Assembly (NCBI GenBank): GCA_963842355.1
Contig: CAWJGC010000004.1
Coordinates: 868,001-932,000 of the forward strand
Direction of reading: 5' to 3'
Source of the DNA: JASHPR01 sp963842355
GTDB taxonomy: Bacteria; Actinomycetota; Actinomycetes; Streptosporangiales; Streptosporangiaceae
DNA: 64,000 nucleotides
The translations under genes were made by a program, and so were the position numbers. This document shows positions 8,578 through 17,167 of the stretch, one piece after another (position 1 is the stretch's first letter; each line of letters opens with the position of its first letter). The notes under the pieces were generated by a model. The model saw only the letters and a program-made list of their open reading frames with translations. It was not told the origin of the DNA and made no database searches.

Positions 8578-10478
8578 GGATTGCCAGACCTGCCGCTCCT
8601 GCAATGCGCTCGTCGGCAGCAGCAGATCGAGGGTGTAACCCACCGAGTTGCTGAGTGCGAAGCCATGGTGCCCGCTGGCTATCGAATATGGCTTGGCGCC
8701 ATACCGGAACAGCAGCACCCCGAGCACAAATAGCCCGGCCAGCCACATGAGAGCGCGGAGCGGAGCGTAGCCGTAGCCGATCACGCCGTCCTGCAGGATA
8801 TTCCACAGCTTGCTGTACCAGCGGCGCCAGGACGTCACGCGATTACGCTGCCGGTATTTGGCAAGCTGGATGCGGTGCGCAGCATGATCGTCGCCAGCGT
8901 TACGGTACACCGCGGCAAGCTGCTCGTATGGCTGGGGCAGATACCCGTCGTGGTCGCCGCCGGGCTTGCGCCGGCTTGCCTCCATCGCGCGGCTCAGCCA
9001 TTGCTCCCGCTGCTTGACCGTTACCCAGGTCATCTGGATTGAGCGGTATTCGAATCCGTCAAGAACGATGTCGCCGCTTTGCCGGTGCGCCGCGCTATCC
9101 CGGAAAAAGTCGGCCTTCGTCTTGGTAAAATCGAGAAAGCCGGCTGGAGGGTCGCCGCTGAGCGCCACCGTGGTGAACTGGCAATTTGTGAGATCGGCCG
9201 CCTTCGGATATCCCTTGAGTTCGGTGGTAACCAGCCTGAACTCGCCGGCCACCGACAGCCTGGCCAGGTCGATCGTGCCGTGGCCGACGAAACCCTCCCA
9301 GCACCCGAAGTCTCCGTCGACCTTCGTGCGCACCAGGCGCAGCGCGGTTCCGGTCGGTCGCGGGGGGCCTGCGGCCCTGGGGTGTCGGCCGGCTTCGGGG
9401 CGGCCGGCGCCGGGGTGGCCGCCGGCTTCCGGGTGCCCGCCGGCCCTGGGGCGCCTGCGGGGGCGGCCGACTCTGCGGCACCGGGGGTCCGCGCCGGCGT
9501 GCCGAGTTCCGCGTTGTTGAGGTAGACGCTGCCCTTCACGTGGGCGCCGATCGCACATACCTCCCCGACGGCCGCGAAACCGTTATCGCAGTAGAGGCTG
9601 CTCGAGATTTCGGCCCGGTCGAGTCGCAGCGCGACGCCTCCGGCGTTGATCAGCTTGGCGCCGCGAAGTTCGAGGGTGCTGGCGATCGTGACATCGACCA
9701 GCCTCACCTCGCCTGCTGCTCTGAGACCCTGGGCGTTGAAATCGTGCCCGACTGTCATTCCGTCGCCGTCGAACGCGACCTTCCGCGCGCCGCTGGCGGT
9801 GATCCTGGCGCCGTCCAGCCGAACGGACCCGTTCACCCGCGCGCCCGTCATGGTGACGGCACCCGAAGCCGCGAAGCCGCCGCCGCCAGCGACGCTGCCG
9901 TCCACGACCAGGTGATCCGCGTCCAGCGCGACCTCCTGATCCTCCCCGGGGCCCAGTTGCGCACCGTGCAGCCGGACATCGCGATGCAGGCGAGCGCCGG
10001 TAAGCTGCACCGTCCGGGAAGACGAGACCCCGCTGAGTCCAAGATCACCATCAAGCTCCAGGTTCGGCGCTTCGATTCCCGGGAACCGGGACCCGTCGAG
10101 GCTCAATACGCCGAGCCGGGCTTCGGCCAGCACGAGGGGCCGGTCGAAGGCACAGTCGCGGAAGCTGATGGGGTGCTCGATCCGCGCATAGCTCAGGTCC
10201 AGCGAGCCGGTGATCCGGGCGCCGCGGAGAGTGAGGCGCGAGCCGCCGCGAGGGCCCGGCTCGGCGCAGAGGATCGCGGCGATGACCTCGGCCCGCACCG
10301 CGGCTCCGCGCCCGGCGTGACGATCGTTGCGGCCAGCCTTCCCGTTCGCGCGCAGGTCTATTTGCTGTCCGGCGCGGAAAGCGCTCCACAGCATTTTCTC
10401 GGTTCGCCTGGGCCCGGGCTGCCGCACTAAGAACCCGGGCTGACCGTTACCCCGCTGCACCGAGGAATCGCGAGTCAT
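8473..10478 (-). pseudogene. Beta-helix repeat membrane protein ('membrane-associated oxidoreductase' type), frameshifted
   Basis: The ATG at 10478 follows AGGGGGG. Residues from about 75 onwards show degenerate pentapeptide-like repeats (LTLRGARITGSLDLSYARI, VQLTGARLHRDVRLHGAQL, VRLDGARITASGARKVAFD), expected to form a right-handed beta-helix. After a Pro/Ala linker the frame shifts near 9355 at a C-run. It then resumes as ALRLVRTKVDGDFGCWEG, a helical segment and two or three C-terminal membrane helices (LRALMWLAGLFVLGVLLF; VVFGWLLTATVFAAA). Streptomyces homologues are often named membrane-associated oxidoreductase without proven chemistry. The 3' end lies in the duplicated segment. A C-tract indel may be a sequencing error. 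Confidence 0.65.
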
Positions 10479-10766
10479 CGACCCCCCTGACGATTGCCGC
10501 GGCCGGTGGCTTTCGGGTATCCGCCTGTCCCTGCTACCGCGCTGGCCGTCGTGACGGCCGCCGGGCACCGGACTTCCATGATTGCTCGCCCGGAAGGTCC
10601 AGGCAAGATGCCGGACCAGTCGTCCAACCGCGGTGAGGCGGCCGACGAGCGCGCTCCGCGGGCGGCTCCCGCCGCCCGGGCGGCACCTGAGGAAGAAATC
10701 GGGCTATCCGGAACACGGGTGTTCCGGGAGGATGTCGGGAAGCATGCCACGGCGTAAGGAAATTTG

Positions 10767-11528
10767 ATGAGCAACGGGAATCCGGCTCCGGAAAGCTCGG
10801 GCGGCTGGCCAGGCGACGCCGGCCAGGTACCCGCCGATCCGCAGCAGCCGGGACCCGGCTACGTCCCTCCGCCCGGCCAGGGCGCCGGGCCGGGCCAGGG
10901 TTACGGGTTGCCGCCGGGGCCTGGCTTTCCCGCCCCGCAGTGGGACGGCCCGCCTGGCATGGCCGGATATCAGCCGGGCCGGCGACGGTGGTTCCCCCGG
11001 CGGGCCCGTATCGGCGTCGGCGTGGTCATCGGCGTGATCATCGTGGTTTCCGTCGTCACCAACCTGCGTCGAAGCCACACGTGGAAGCTGACCGCGCCGA
11101 GCACCGCGGCCGGCCTGCAGCGCGACACGAGCCCGCTCGACACCTTGGGGCTGAGCGATGGCGTCACCGGGGCCAGGTCCGCCATCACCAGGCTGCCCGG
11201 CTACGGCACGCTGAAGTCCTCGGTCAGCGCCGCCTACAACGGGGTGTCGGGGCCCCTGGTCTGGTTCATCGGGTTCAACGGCACCTTCAATAAGCAGATC
11301 GTGCTCCAGAGCTATCAGGGCGCCCGCGTTTCGACGGTCAGCGCCGGCCCGCACGGCGGCGCTGCCGAGTGCGCGAGAGCGACCTCAGCGACGCTCTGCC
11401 AGTGGTCCACCTCCTCGACGGTGGGCGAACTGATCGTCAGGAACTCCGTCTTCGGCGGACCCGTGTCGGTCGCGAAGGCGGACAGCCTGATGATCAAGAT
11501 GCGCGGCAGCGTGGAGCGTCCCGGGTAA
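10767..11528 (+). CDS. Pro/Gly-rich single-pass membrane protein
   Basis: After an AAGGA site the ATG at 10767 opens a protein with a cytoplasmic Pro/Gly/Gln-rich N-terminus (about 70 residues), a basic stop-transfer stretch (RRRWFPRRARIG), one membrane helix (VGVVIGVIIVVSVVTNL) and an extracellular domain of about 150 residues with two Cys (AECARATSATLCQW) that may form a disulphide. It is transcribed divergently from the beta-helix protein gene. No enzymatic motif is seen; the layout resembles actinobacterial lipoprotein/DUF4190-neighbour proteins of unknown role. Confidence 0.7.
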   Translation: MSNGNPAPESSGGWPGDAGQVPADPQQPGPGYVPPPGQGAGPGQGYGLPPGPGFPAPQWDGPPGMAGYQPGRRRWFPRRARIGVGVVIGVIIVVSVVTNLRRSHTWKLTAPSTAAGLQRDTSPLDTLGLSDGVTGARSAITRLPGYGTLKSSVSAAYNGVSGPLVWFIGFNGTFNKQIVLQSYQGARVSTVSAGPHGGAAECARATSATLCQWSTSSTVGELIVRNSVFGGPVSVAKADSLMIKMRGSVERPG

Positions 11529-11630
11529 CTCCCGGGACGCCTGCTCACGTTCGCGACCGGCGCGCTCGTCGTGATCGTCTCCTACGTCGCCGCCGACGGC
11601 ACCGCGGCCCCGGGCATACTGGAAATATTT

Positions 11631-11650
11631 GACTGACTGAGTCGGTCAGT
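11631..11650. promoter_or_regulatory. TetR-type operator candidate
   Basis: The sequence TGACTGACTGAGTCGGTCAG is a near-perfect inverted repeat of the kind bound by TetR-family repressors. It lies 13 bases upstream of the 56-residue gene that is coupled to the hydrolase. No tetR gene is present beside it. Confidence 0.6.
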
Positions 11651-11663
11651 TTAGTATGACGGC

Positions 11664-11834
11664 ATGCCCCGCAAGAGACCGCAAGATCGCTTCGACCAGG
11701 AATCGGTGGTCTGGTTCGCCAGCCACCGGCTCAGCGACCCTGACTCGGCTGACATCGACGGCGAGGTAGCCCGCGCCGATGTGACCAGGCTGCTGATCAC
11801 GGCCCTCATCCCAGACGACGCGAGCAGACCATGA
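11664..11834 (+). CDS. 56-residue protein coupled to hydrolase
   Basis: ATG 11664 to TGA 11834 encodes a charged protein beginning MPRKRPQDRFDQESVVWFAS and ending LLITALIPDDASRP. The stop overlaps the hydrolase start by ATGA, so the pair should be translated together, under the palindromic operator just upstream. The family is not recognised. The overlap and the operator argue that it is a real gene. Confidence 0.55.
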   Translation: MPRKRPQDRFDQESVVWFASHRLSDPDSADIDGEVARADVTRLLITALIPDDASRP

Positions 11835-12583
11835 CCGGGCCCGGTGCTGACGGCGTCCTGCTGATCCACGGCGCCCATCACGGGGCGTGGGTATGGGACG
11901 ATATGGCCCCGCTACTCGGCCTGCCGTACCTCGCGGTCAGCCTCCCGGGCCGGGAACGCGCCGGAAGCCCGTCCGCATCGCCAGGGCCGCTCACCCTCGG
12001 CGACCTGATCGCCTCGGCCGCCGCTGACCTGCACAGCACACGATGGGATCGGGCAGTCATCGTCGGGCACTCACTGGGCGGCGCGGTCGCCGCCGGGCTC
12101 GCTGCCCGGGCGCCCGGGCAAGTCCATCACCTGTTCCTCATCGCCGCGAACGTCCCCGGCCCGGGCGAGTGTGCCCTTGATAGCTGGCCTCACGGGCTCC
12201 GCTGGCTGCCGCGCACGGCACTTGCCGTGCGACCGGGCGGCAGCCAGGCGCCGCTCACGATGTCCTCCCGCAGGGCCCGCAACGGCCTGGCCAATGACCT
12301 CGACGAGACGCAGGCACGGCGGCTGCTCGACCGGCTCGTCCCCGATACGCCGGGATTCCTCACCAGCGCCATGCCGGACACGGCCCTACCATCCGGCTTG
12401 CCCCGCAGCTACCTGGTCACCCGGAGGGACCGCATCCACAAGCCCCGCCGTCAGGTCGCCACCGCCGTGCACCTTGGCGCCGCCATCATCGAGATCGACA
12501 GCGGGCATGACCCCATGCTCGCCCGGCCTGGCGCTGTGGCGGCCATCATCAACAAGATCGCCGCAAGCCGGGCAGCCCCGTGA
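11831..12583 (+). CDS. Alpha/beta hydrolase
   Basis: The 250-residue protein has the oxyanion motif LLIHGAHHGAW (10-20), the nucleophile elbow VGHSLGG with Ser81, and a C-terminal DSGHDPML carrying the likely catalytic His. A catalytic Asp is probably the one in TRRDRIHK near residue 201. This is the salicylate-esterase/MenH-like group of small-molecule esterases. It is translationally coupled to the 56-residue gene and likely controlled by the TetR-type operator. Substrate unknown. Confidence 0.85.
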   Translation: MTGPGADGVLLIHGAHHGAWVWDDMAPLLGLPYLAVSLPGRERAGSPSASPGPLTLGDLIASAAADLHSTRWDRAVIVGHSLGGAVAAGLAARAPGQVHHLFLIAANVPGPGECALDSWPHGLRWLPRTALAVRPGGSQAPLTMSSRRARNGLANDLDETQARRLLDRLVPDTPGFLTSAMPDTALPSGLPRSYLVTRRDRIHKPRRQVATAVHLGAAIIEIDSGHDPMLARPGAVAAIINKIAASRAAP

Positions 12584-12631
12584 ACAGCCAGCATGGCCGC
12601 TGGTCGGCGTACATGGAACAGGTAGCCACCG

Positions 12632-12760
12632 GTGATCACGGAACATGGCCAGGAACTGACAGCCGGCCGATACGGCAACATCCGGGCCTCGGACGCGGAC
12701 CGGGAGCGGGCCGTGGACGTGCTCAAGGCGGGGATGTGGGTAGGACGGTTCAGCGCGGAG
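12632..12760 (+). pseudogene. DUF1707 domain fragment
   Basis: From GTG 12632 the frame reads YGNIRASDADRERAVDVLKA, the N-terminal signature of DUF1707 (SHOCT-like) proteins, but it breaks off after about 38 residues where it meets the convergent gene. The rest of the usual 100-200-residue protein is missing, so this is a truncated remnant. Confidence 0.6.
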
Positions 12761-13250
12761 GTCGAGGCTGGGCCGCGGCGAGAGCGGCGAGTTCGCGGTC
12801 GGGGCTGATGTGCCGCTGGTACAGGGGGCCGCAGGGAGTGGCGGCCAGGCGCACCGCGAGCGCGAGCAGGTCAGGCTCGTCCTGGCGCCAGGCGTCGGCG
12901 AGGTAGCTGAACTCGTTCATGATCCCGACGACGCTCCGGCTGGCGGTCTTGGCCAGCCGCACCTGGTCCATCTCCTGCAGTTCGGCGTCGATGAACTCCG
13001 CGGGCGTGCCGTGCGCGGCGAGCACGGCCGCCAGATGGGGGCCGAATCGCTGCAGGAGGGTGGCTGCCGGAGCCAGCGGCATCAGCACCGGCAGCAGCGT
13101 CACCTCGCTGACCAGGAGGGCGACCTGAGGGCGCCAGAACCAGCCGGTGGCATACCAGTCGCCCAGCCGGGTGGTGGACGCCTGCCCCGCATTTGCGGTG
13201 GGCGGACCGAGGCGATCGAGCAACTTCTTAGTCCCCCGCACGATCAGCAT
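12750..13250 (-). CDS. DUF6933-like protein
   Basis: Starting at ATG 13250 the product begins MLIVRGTKKLLDRLG and contains LGDWYATGWFWRPQVALLV and MNEFSYLADAWRQ, the arrangement of the DUF6933 family of uncharacterised proteins of about 165 residues. The length is normal. It ends against the DUF1707 fragment and starts close to the edge of the vapBC/SEC-C repeat. No function is known. Confidence 0.65.
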   Translation of the reverse strand: MLIVRGTKKLLDRLGPPTANAGQASTTRLGDWYATGWFWRPQVALLVSEVTLLPVLMPLAPAATLLQRFGPHLAAVLAAHGTPAEFIDAELQEMDQVRLAKTASRSVVGIMNEFSYLADAWRQDEPDLLALAVRLAATPCGPLYQRHISPDRELAALAAAQPRPPR

Positions 13251-13349
13251 CGGCCCATTCTGCCGCCCGCGCGGCGGCATCGCGGACCCGGTGAGCGTGG
13301 ACCAGATCGCCCGGATGGCCCGCGTGGCCCGCCCGCCGTGCTCCGCACG

Positions 13350-13787
13350 TCAGCTTGATGCCTCCTGTGGCAGCTTGACGGGCACGACCTGCAGGCCGTC
13401 GATGCCCTGGAAGTCTGCGGCGTTGCAGGTATAGACGGGCAGGTGATGAGCTATTGCAGTCGCCGCGATCAGCGCGTCATAGGCGCGCGCAGTGGTCTTC
13501 CTGCCGGATCGCCGCAGTGAGGCGGCTACCTGGCCGAAGGCGCGTGCTGACGCCCGGTCGAAGGGCAGCGGGTCGAAGTCCGCCTCCGCTTCCTGCAGGT
13601 GTGCCTGCCTGGCGGCACGTTCCCGCTCATCCTGTGCCACCAGCGGACCGACCGAAAGCTCGGCGAGCGTCACCGTGGTGATGAGCGGTTCTGCCGGCAG
13701 CGCTGAAGGGTCGGTGATGTCGCGCATGGCAATGACTGTGGAGGTGTCCAGGATTCCCTGAGCGAGACGCTCACCGGAATTCGTCAC
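13350..13787 (-). CDS. vapC: VapC-type PIN-domain toxin (copy A)
   Basis: The GTG at 13787 overlaps the antitoxin stop by GTGA, giving a 145-residue PIN-domain protein. The acidic metal-binding residues are seen in ILDTSTVIA (near residue 14), the TLAELSVG Glu, and YDALIAATAIAHHLPVYTCNAADF near the C-terminus. It should be an Mg-dependent endoribonuclease held by the upstream-encoded Phd-type antitoxin. It differs from copy B by one residue (VAQDERE here, VARDERE there). Confidence 0.88.
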   Translation of the reverse strand: MTNSGERLAQGILDTSTVIAMRDITDPSALPAEPLITTVTLAELSVGPLVAQDERERAARQAHLQEAEADFDPLPFDRASARAFGQVAASLRRSGRKTTARAYDALIAATAIAHHLPVYTCNAADFQGIDGLQVVPVKLPQEASS

Positions 13788-14020
13788 AGCGCTGGGTCCA
13801 TGACCTCGTCGATCTCGGCCTGCATGGCGCGATAGTCCACCGGCGGCAGCCGATGCCACCGGGCGAGCAGCGTCTCAGCAGTCAGCGGCCGTCGGCTGAC
13901 CGGTCGGAGTTCAGCGACCGCTCGGCCGCCGCGGGTGATAGTTATCTGTTCGCCTCGGGCAACTCGATCGACCACCTCGCCGCCGTGGTTCCGCAGTTCG
14001 CGGATCGTGACTTCGGTCAT
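13784..14020 (-). CDS. vapB: Phd/YefM-type antitoxin (copy A)
   Basis: This 78-residue protein begins MTEVTIRELRNHGGEVVDRV and has the ITITRGGRAVAELRPV strand pair of prevent-host-death antitoxins; the C-terminal half would bind the PIN toxin. An 18-bp perfect palindrome lies 9 bases upstream of the ATG and overlaps a TACAAT -10 box, so autorepression is likely. The -10 box is 7 bases from the ATG, which predicts a leaderless transcript. Confidence 0.88.
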   Translation of the reverse strand: MTEVTIRELRNHGGEVVDRVARGEQITITRGGRAVAELRPVSRRPLTAETLLARWHRLPPVDYRAMQAEIDEVMDPAL

Positions 14021-14027
14021 GACGGCA

Positions 14028-14047
14028 TTGTATCACGCGTGATACAC
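14028..14047 (-). promoter_or_regulatory. vapBC copy A promoter/operator
   Basis: The palindrome TGTATCACGCGTGATACA (14030-14047) is perfect. A minus-strand TACAAT -10 hexamer (14028-14033) overlaps it and ends 7 bases before the antitoxin ATG. A bound antitoxin-toxin complex would occlude RNA polymerase. Confidence 0.75.
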
Positions 14048-14095
14048 GCACGGGCTCGTCTCGATTCAGCCGCACTGGCGGGGCGGACCCGGCGA

Positions 14096-14343
14096 CGCTG
14101 GGCGCGGATGACGACCTGGCGCTCTGGGGGCAGTTCGCCGTCGGCGGGCTGCCGCTGGCAGGCGGCGGTGCGGTACGGGCGACGACTGTCCTGGATCTGC
14201 CGCCCGGCATCGGCGATGATCTGCCCGCGGGGCAGGGCATGATCGGGCAGCTGCTGACCGGTTGCGTCGGCTACATCTACTCCGCCGTCTTCGAGACCCT
14301 GCCGCAGCTGGTCGCCGCGATGAGCAAGAGCCACCCGGCGTGA
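14096..14343 (+). pseudogene. SEC-C protein gene fragment (left copy)
   Basis: The frame ADDDLALWGQFAVGGLPLAG ... GMIGQLLTG corresponds to the 5' part of the larger pseudogene at 24416-26882. It then switches after 14262 to an unrelated tail ending in LPQLVAAMSKSHPA before a stop. This is a deletion product joined to foreign sequence. Confidence 0.6.
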
Positions 14344-14428
14344 CGGTCGACGTCTGCGACGGCTGGACCCCCGAGCTAGACGCAGCAGGCGGCCGGCAGC
14401 GGAACAGGGAAGTACACCGCTAGCGCGC

Positions 14429-14812
14429 TCAGAGCCGGAACGGGGCCTTGAGATCTTCGATCATAGGGAAGTGCCGCACGTTGAGGGTGGCGAGGTCGAG
14501 CCCTTCCACCTCAGCGGTGGCCGCGATGAGATAGTCGCCGAGCCCGATCCCCTGGTGCGAGCGCCGGTGGGTGCGCATGAACTCCGCGGCCCGCCAGGCG
14601 ATCCGCTCCGTCACGGGGAACGTGCGCATGCTGGACAGGAGGCGGCTTACCTGCCGCCGCTCGGGGGATCTCATGCCGCCGGCCACTTCGGTCACGCTGA
14701 CGACGCTCACCGCGAGCGGACCCGTATCCCGCCGCGCGGTAAGCAGCCAGTCCTGGGCGGCCGGTATCCCCCGCAGGTTGGCGATCAAGACGTCGCTATC
14801 GACGAGGATCAC
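14429..14812 (-). CDS. vapC: VapC-type PIN-domain toxin, second family
   Basis: From the GTG at 14812 the product begins VILVDSDVLIANLRG and contains VTEVAGGMRSPERR and GIGLGDYLIAATAEVEGL, the acidic triad regions of PIN ribonucleases (about 127 residues). It overlaps the end of the upstream ribbon-helix-helix antitoxin gene by 17 bases. It is not closely related to the Phd-paired toxins in this window. Confidence 0.85.
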   Translation of the reverse strand: MILVDSDVLIANLRGIPAAQDWLLTARRDTGPLAVSVVSVTEVAGGMRSPERRQVSRLLSSMRTFPVTERIAWRAAEFMRTHRRSHQGIGLGDYLIAATAEVEGLDLATLNVRHFPMIEDLKAPFRL

Positions 14813-15065
14813 GGCTGGCCACGCGCTCCAGGTGCCGGGCGCGCTCATCGGGTCCGCGGGCCAGAGGGATGTCCTGGTCGCGGAGCGCGCCGAAGGACTC
14901 CCGGATGGCAGCCAGATCAGCGTCCAGATCAGCTGTTCCGGGCGCGCTGAGCCCGGCGTCGATGAGCTGCCGGATGAGCTCGGCGCGCGAAATTCCCTGG
15001 GCGTGCGCCACCTGTTCCAGGGCGGTTGACTGGGCTTCGCCCAGATAGATGTTGGTCCGCTTCAT
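14796..15065 (-). CDS. vapB: Ribbon-helix-helix antitoxin
   Basis: The 89-residue protein starts MKRTNIYLGEAQSTALEQVA and continues GISRAELIRQLIDAGL, a standard RHH DNA-binding fold. Its acidic C-terminus would wrap the PIN toxin. The ATG at 15065 is only 7 bases from a perfect TATAAT hexamer, so no ribosome-binding site is expected. Longer upstream frames are not supported by this promoter position. Confidence 0.85.
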   Translation of the reverse strand: MKRTNIYLGEAQSTALEQVAHAQGISRAELIRQLIDAGLSAPGTADLDADLAAIRESFGALRDQDIPLARGPDERARHLERVASRDPRR

Positions 15066-15072
15066 ACACCAC

Positions 15073-15078
15073 ATTATA
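15073..15078 (-). promoter_or_regulatory. TATAAT -10 box, leaderless vapBC promoter
   Basis: The minus strand reads TATAATGTGGTGTATG, with the consensus -10 hexamer 7 bases before the start codon, so transcription should begin at or next to the ATG. The same spacing is seen at the other two vapBC modules. Confidence 0.6.
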
Positions 15079-15190
15079 CATCGTTCACCGCTGCCGGTTT
15101 TCGGTGACCGTCGCCACCTGCGCTGCCGGAGGAGCTGGTGCGGGTGGATGATCCGGTGTTCTTCGCGCCGTTCGCGCTGCCTTTCACCCG

Positions 15191-15766
15191 GTGCTGGGGC
15201 GGCCGTCGACGCCGGCATGGTGGTATCTGCGAGCGGCTGTCCTTGACATCGACCTCCACGCGGACCCAGCAACGTCGGCCGCCTGGGCAACCGTGGCCAC
15301 TCTTGGGGGCGTCGGCTCAGTAGCCGGAGGCCTGCTGGCCCTGCGCCTGCGGCCTCGCCACCCCCTGCGCCTGGCCGTATCCGCCTCCTGCCTCCTGCCC
15401 TTGCCACCGCTTGCCTTCGCGGCCGGGTTGCCGCTCCCCGCCATCGCCGTGGTCGCCGCCTTTGCCGGGACCGGCTTGATCGTGTTCTACAGCCAGTTCA
15501 CCACCACCATGCAACGCCAGGTCCCCAAGCGGACCCTCTCGCGAGTCAGCTCCTACGACTGGTTCGCGTCCTTGGCCGTCTACCCAGTGGGACTGGCCGT
15601 AGCGGGTCCTGTCGCCGCCGCCCTCGGGGTCGACACCGTGCTCTGGGGAACTGGCCTGATCCAGCTGGCTGCCATCCTCTCGCTCCTTCTTGTCCCCAGC
15701 GTTCGTCAGCTCACCGACGAAGTCCCGGCAGACATCCAGCCGGGGGGTACCGCCGTCAGCGCCTGA
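15191..15766 (+). pseudogene. MFS transporter, C-terminal fragment
   Basis: The 191 residues contain hydrophobic helices (VATLGGVGSVAGGLLAL, AIAVVAAFAGTGLIVFYSQF, LAVYPVGLAVAGPVAAALG, GLIQLAAILSLLLV) and the loop TTTMQRQVPKRTLSRVSSYD typical of the C-terminal half of MFS_3 exporters. The first six helices and the true start are missing, so it cannot be functional as it stands. Confidence 0.65.
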
Positions 15767-15878
15767 CGATGGTGACGAGGCGAAGCCTGGCCACCGGGGC
15801 CTGATCTGCGGCCTGATCCTCAGCGTGGAACGCCCAGAACCCCGTGTAGCGGTAAATCTCGTGGGAACGGCAATACCG

Positions 15879-16112
15879 TCAGTTAACTACGAATGCCACC
15901 AGAAAACCGGCGGTCCCGCCAGCGATACCAATACCGGCGAGCCATTGCCCGCGCAGGCCCGGCTTAACCCAGATGTCATAGATCGCCCAGATCGCGACCG
16001 GCACGGCGCAGAGTGACATCACAATGCCCAGCACGTAATCATCGAAGTGGCCGCCGGAGGCACCGGGCCCGTTCGAGAGGACAAGCACAAGTCCCCACAG
16101 GCCCAGCACCAA
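15879..16112 (-). CDS. Small membrane protein
   Basis: From TTG 16112 (or GTG 16109) it encodes 77 residues with three hydrophobic stretches: LGLWGLVLVLSNG, LGIVMSLCAVPVAIWAIYD and WLAGIGIAGGTAGFLVAFVV. In-frame sequence upstream (GKVAARGVRSGKAVGA) also looks coding, and a second frame starting at 16368 (STTDTVNTAAAVVSASVAV) may be the original N-terminus separated by a frameshift. The pattern recalls DUF4190-type proteins. No function known. Confidence 0.45.
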   Translation of the reverse strand: MVLGLWGLVLVLSNGPGASGGHFDDYVLGIVMSLCAVPVAIWAIYDIWVKPGLRGQWLAGIGIAGGTAGFLVAFVVN

Positions 16113-16556
16113 TGCGCCAACCGCTTTGCCGCTTCGAACTCCGCGGGCTGCGACCTTTCCGGTCTCCGGTACAGCCCGGCCGGGCTGGCCTTGCGGGCTC
16201 GGCTTCCGGCCCGGAAGCTGGCGGTTTCGCCGGAGCCGGCCCTGCGCGCCTGCTGCGATCCGCCCCCGACGGCCGCCGACTCCGGCGCTGATCGACCAAG
16301 GTCAGCACGGCTACGCTGGCGCTGACAACCGCTGCCGCCGTATTGACTGTGTCGGTGGTACTGGCCAACTTCCGTGGCTCCCCGAGATGATCGTTCCCGC
16401 GCCAATCATACGGTTTTGAGCGAGAACGATGCTAGCCGTTCATCCCCAATGGCGGCGAGAGACAGCCCAGTTCGCCCAGAGCCCCGGCACCAAGAGCCGT
16501 CCAGCGGCGGCGTTCACCTTCGATTTGCTCGCCATCGCCGCAGCCGTCAGCCGCCG
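16113..16556. other. Gene-poor stretch with possible 5' part of the small membrane protein gene
   Basis: Besides the possible frameshifted N-terminus at 16113-16368 on the minus strand, no family is recognised in 16369-16556. Confidence 0.3.
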
Positions 16557-16769
16557 CTACGTTCGGGTTCTGCTCCGGCGCCTGGCATCCGTTCGCATGA
16601 TAATGAGCCCCAGGATGACGATAATGACCCCGGCCAGAAGCAGGACGTCGCCAATCTTGTGGATGTTGAATCCAGAGGTATGCACCGAGGTGGCCAGCCT
16701 CAGGATGGCTCCGACGGCCGCCAGCACAAGCCCGAAGGCCGCCAAGCCGATGCCCGAATTCCTGCTCAT
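16557..16769 (-). CDS. DUF6458-like two-helix membrane protein (copy 1)
   Basis: From ATG 16769 the product reads MSRNSGIGLAAFGLVLAAVG, then GDVLLLAGVIIVILGLIIM and a basic tail RRRSRTRT: two membrane helices joined by a short loop. This resembles the DUF6458 family, common in actinobacteria. A close paralogue lies at 29592-29822 with similar DNA up to the gene's upstream flank, part of a segmental duplication. Confidence 0.7.
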   Translation of the reverse strand: MSRNSGIGLAAFGLVLAAVGAILRLATSVHTSGFNIHKIGDVLLLAGVIIVILGLIIMRTDARRRSRTRT

Positions 16770-16861
16770 GGGACCGAAGTGTAGGCCGACATCCCCTCGC
16801 GGGAGAGGACACGGCGCCGCAGGCCGGTCATCGCGAACCATCACCGACTTACGGGACGACG

Positions 16862-16981
16862 CCACCGGCTGACCGACAACCTGCATCGTCATCGATGGCC
16901 CGAACGGCTACCTGGGCCAATCGCCCAGGTCAGGGACTCTGACATTCGGCGCGTCGGGGAGACAGCCGGCCGCCGCATGGC
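16862..16981 (-). pseudogene. 3' remnant of the HsdR-N-like nuclease gene
   Basis: The minus strand reads AAAGCLPDAPNVRVP ... DLGDWPR, matching the C-terminus of the nuclease at 30497-31492, and the downstream flank also matches. Only the last few dozen codons remain. In the right-hand copy a lipoprotein gene separates this sequence from the DUF6458-like gene; here it is deleted. Confidence 0.7.
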
Positions 16982-17167
16982 TAGGCCAGCGCCGCAGGTT
17001 AGCAACACGAATTTTTGGCGGTTTTCAACCTTTTGCCCGCGATAGTTAGCCTCAGAATGGCATTTCTTCACACATGGGACGTGTTCAGGAATATGCTTAC
17101 TCTCCGGTGGGGACTTCGGCGTGCGGGGCCATGAACATCCAGCAGCCCGATGTAGGGGGGGAAGCCC

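Larger units (their letters stand above)
13279..14262. repeat. Left copy of vapBC/SEC-C duplication
   Basis: Bases 13279-14095 match 23525-24341 almost perfectly at a constant offset of 10,246. From 14096 the match resumes with 24687-24847, so this copy lacks about 345 bases of the SEC-C gene's 5' part. Both copies are in the same orientation. Confidence 0.9.
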
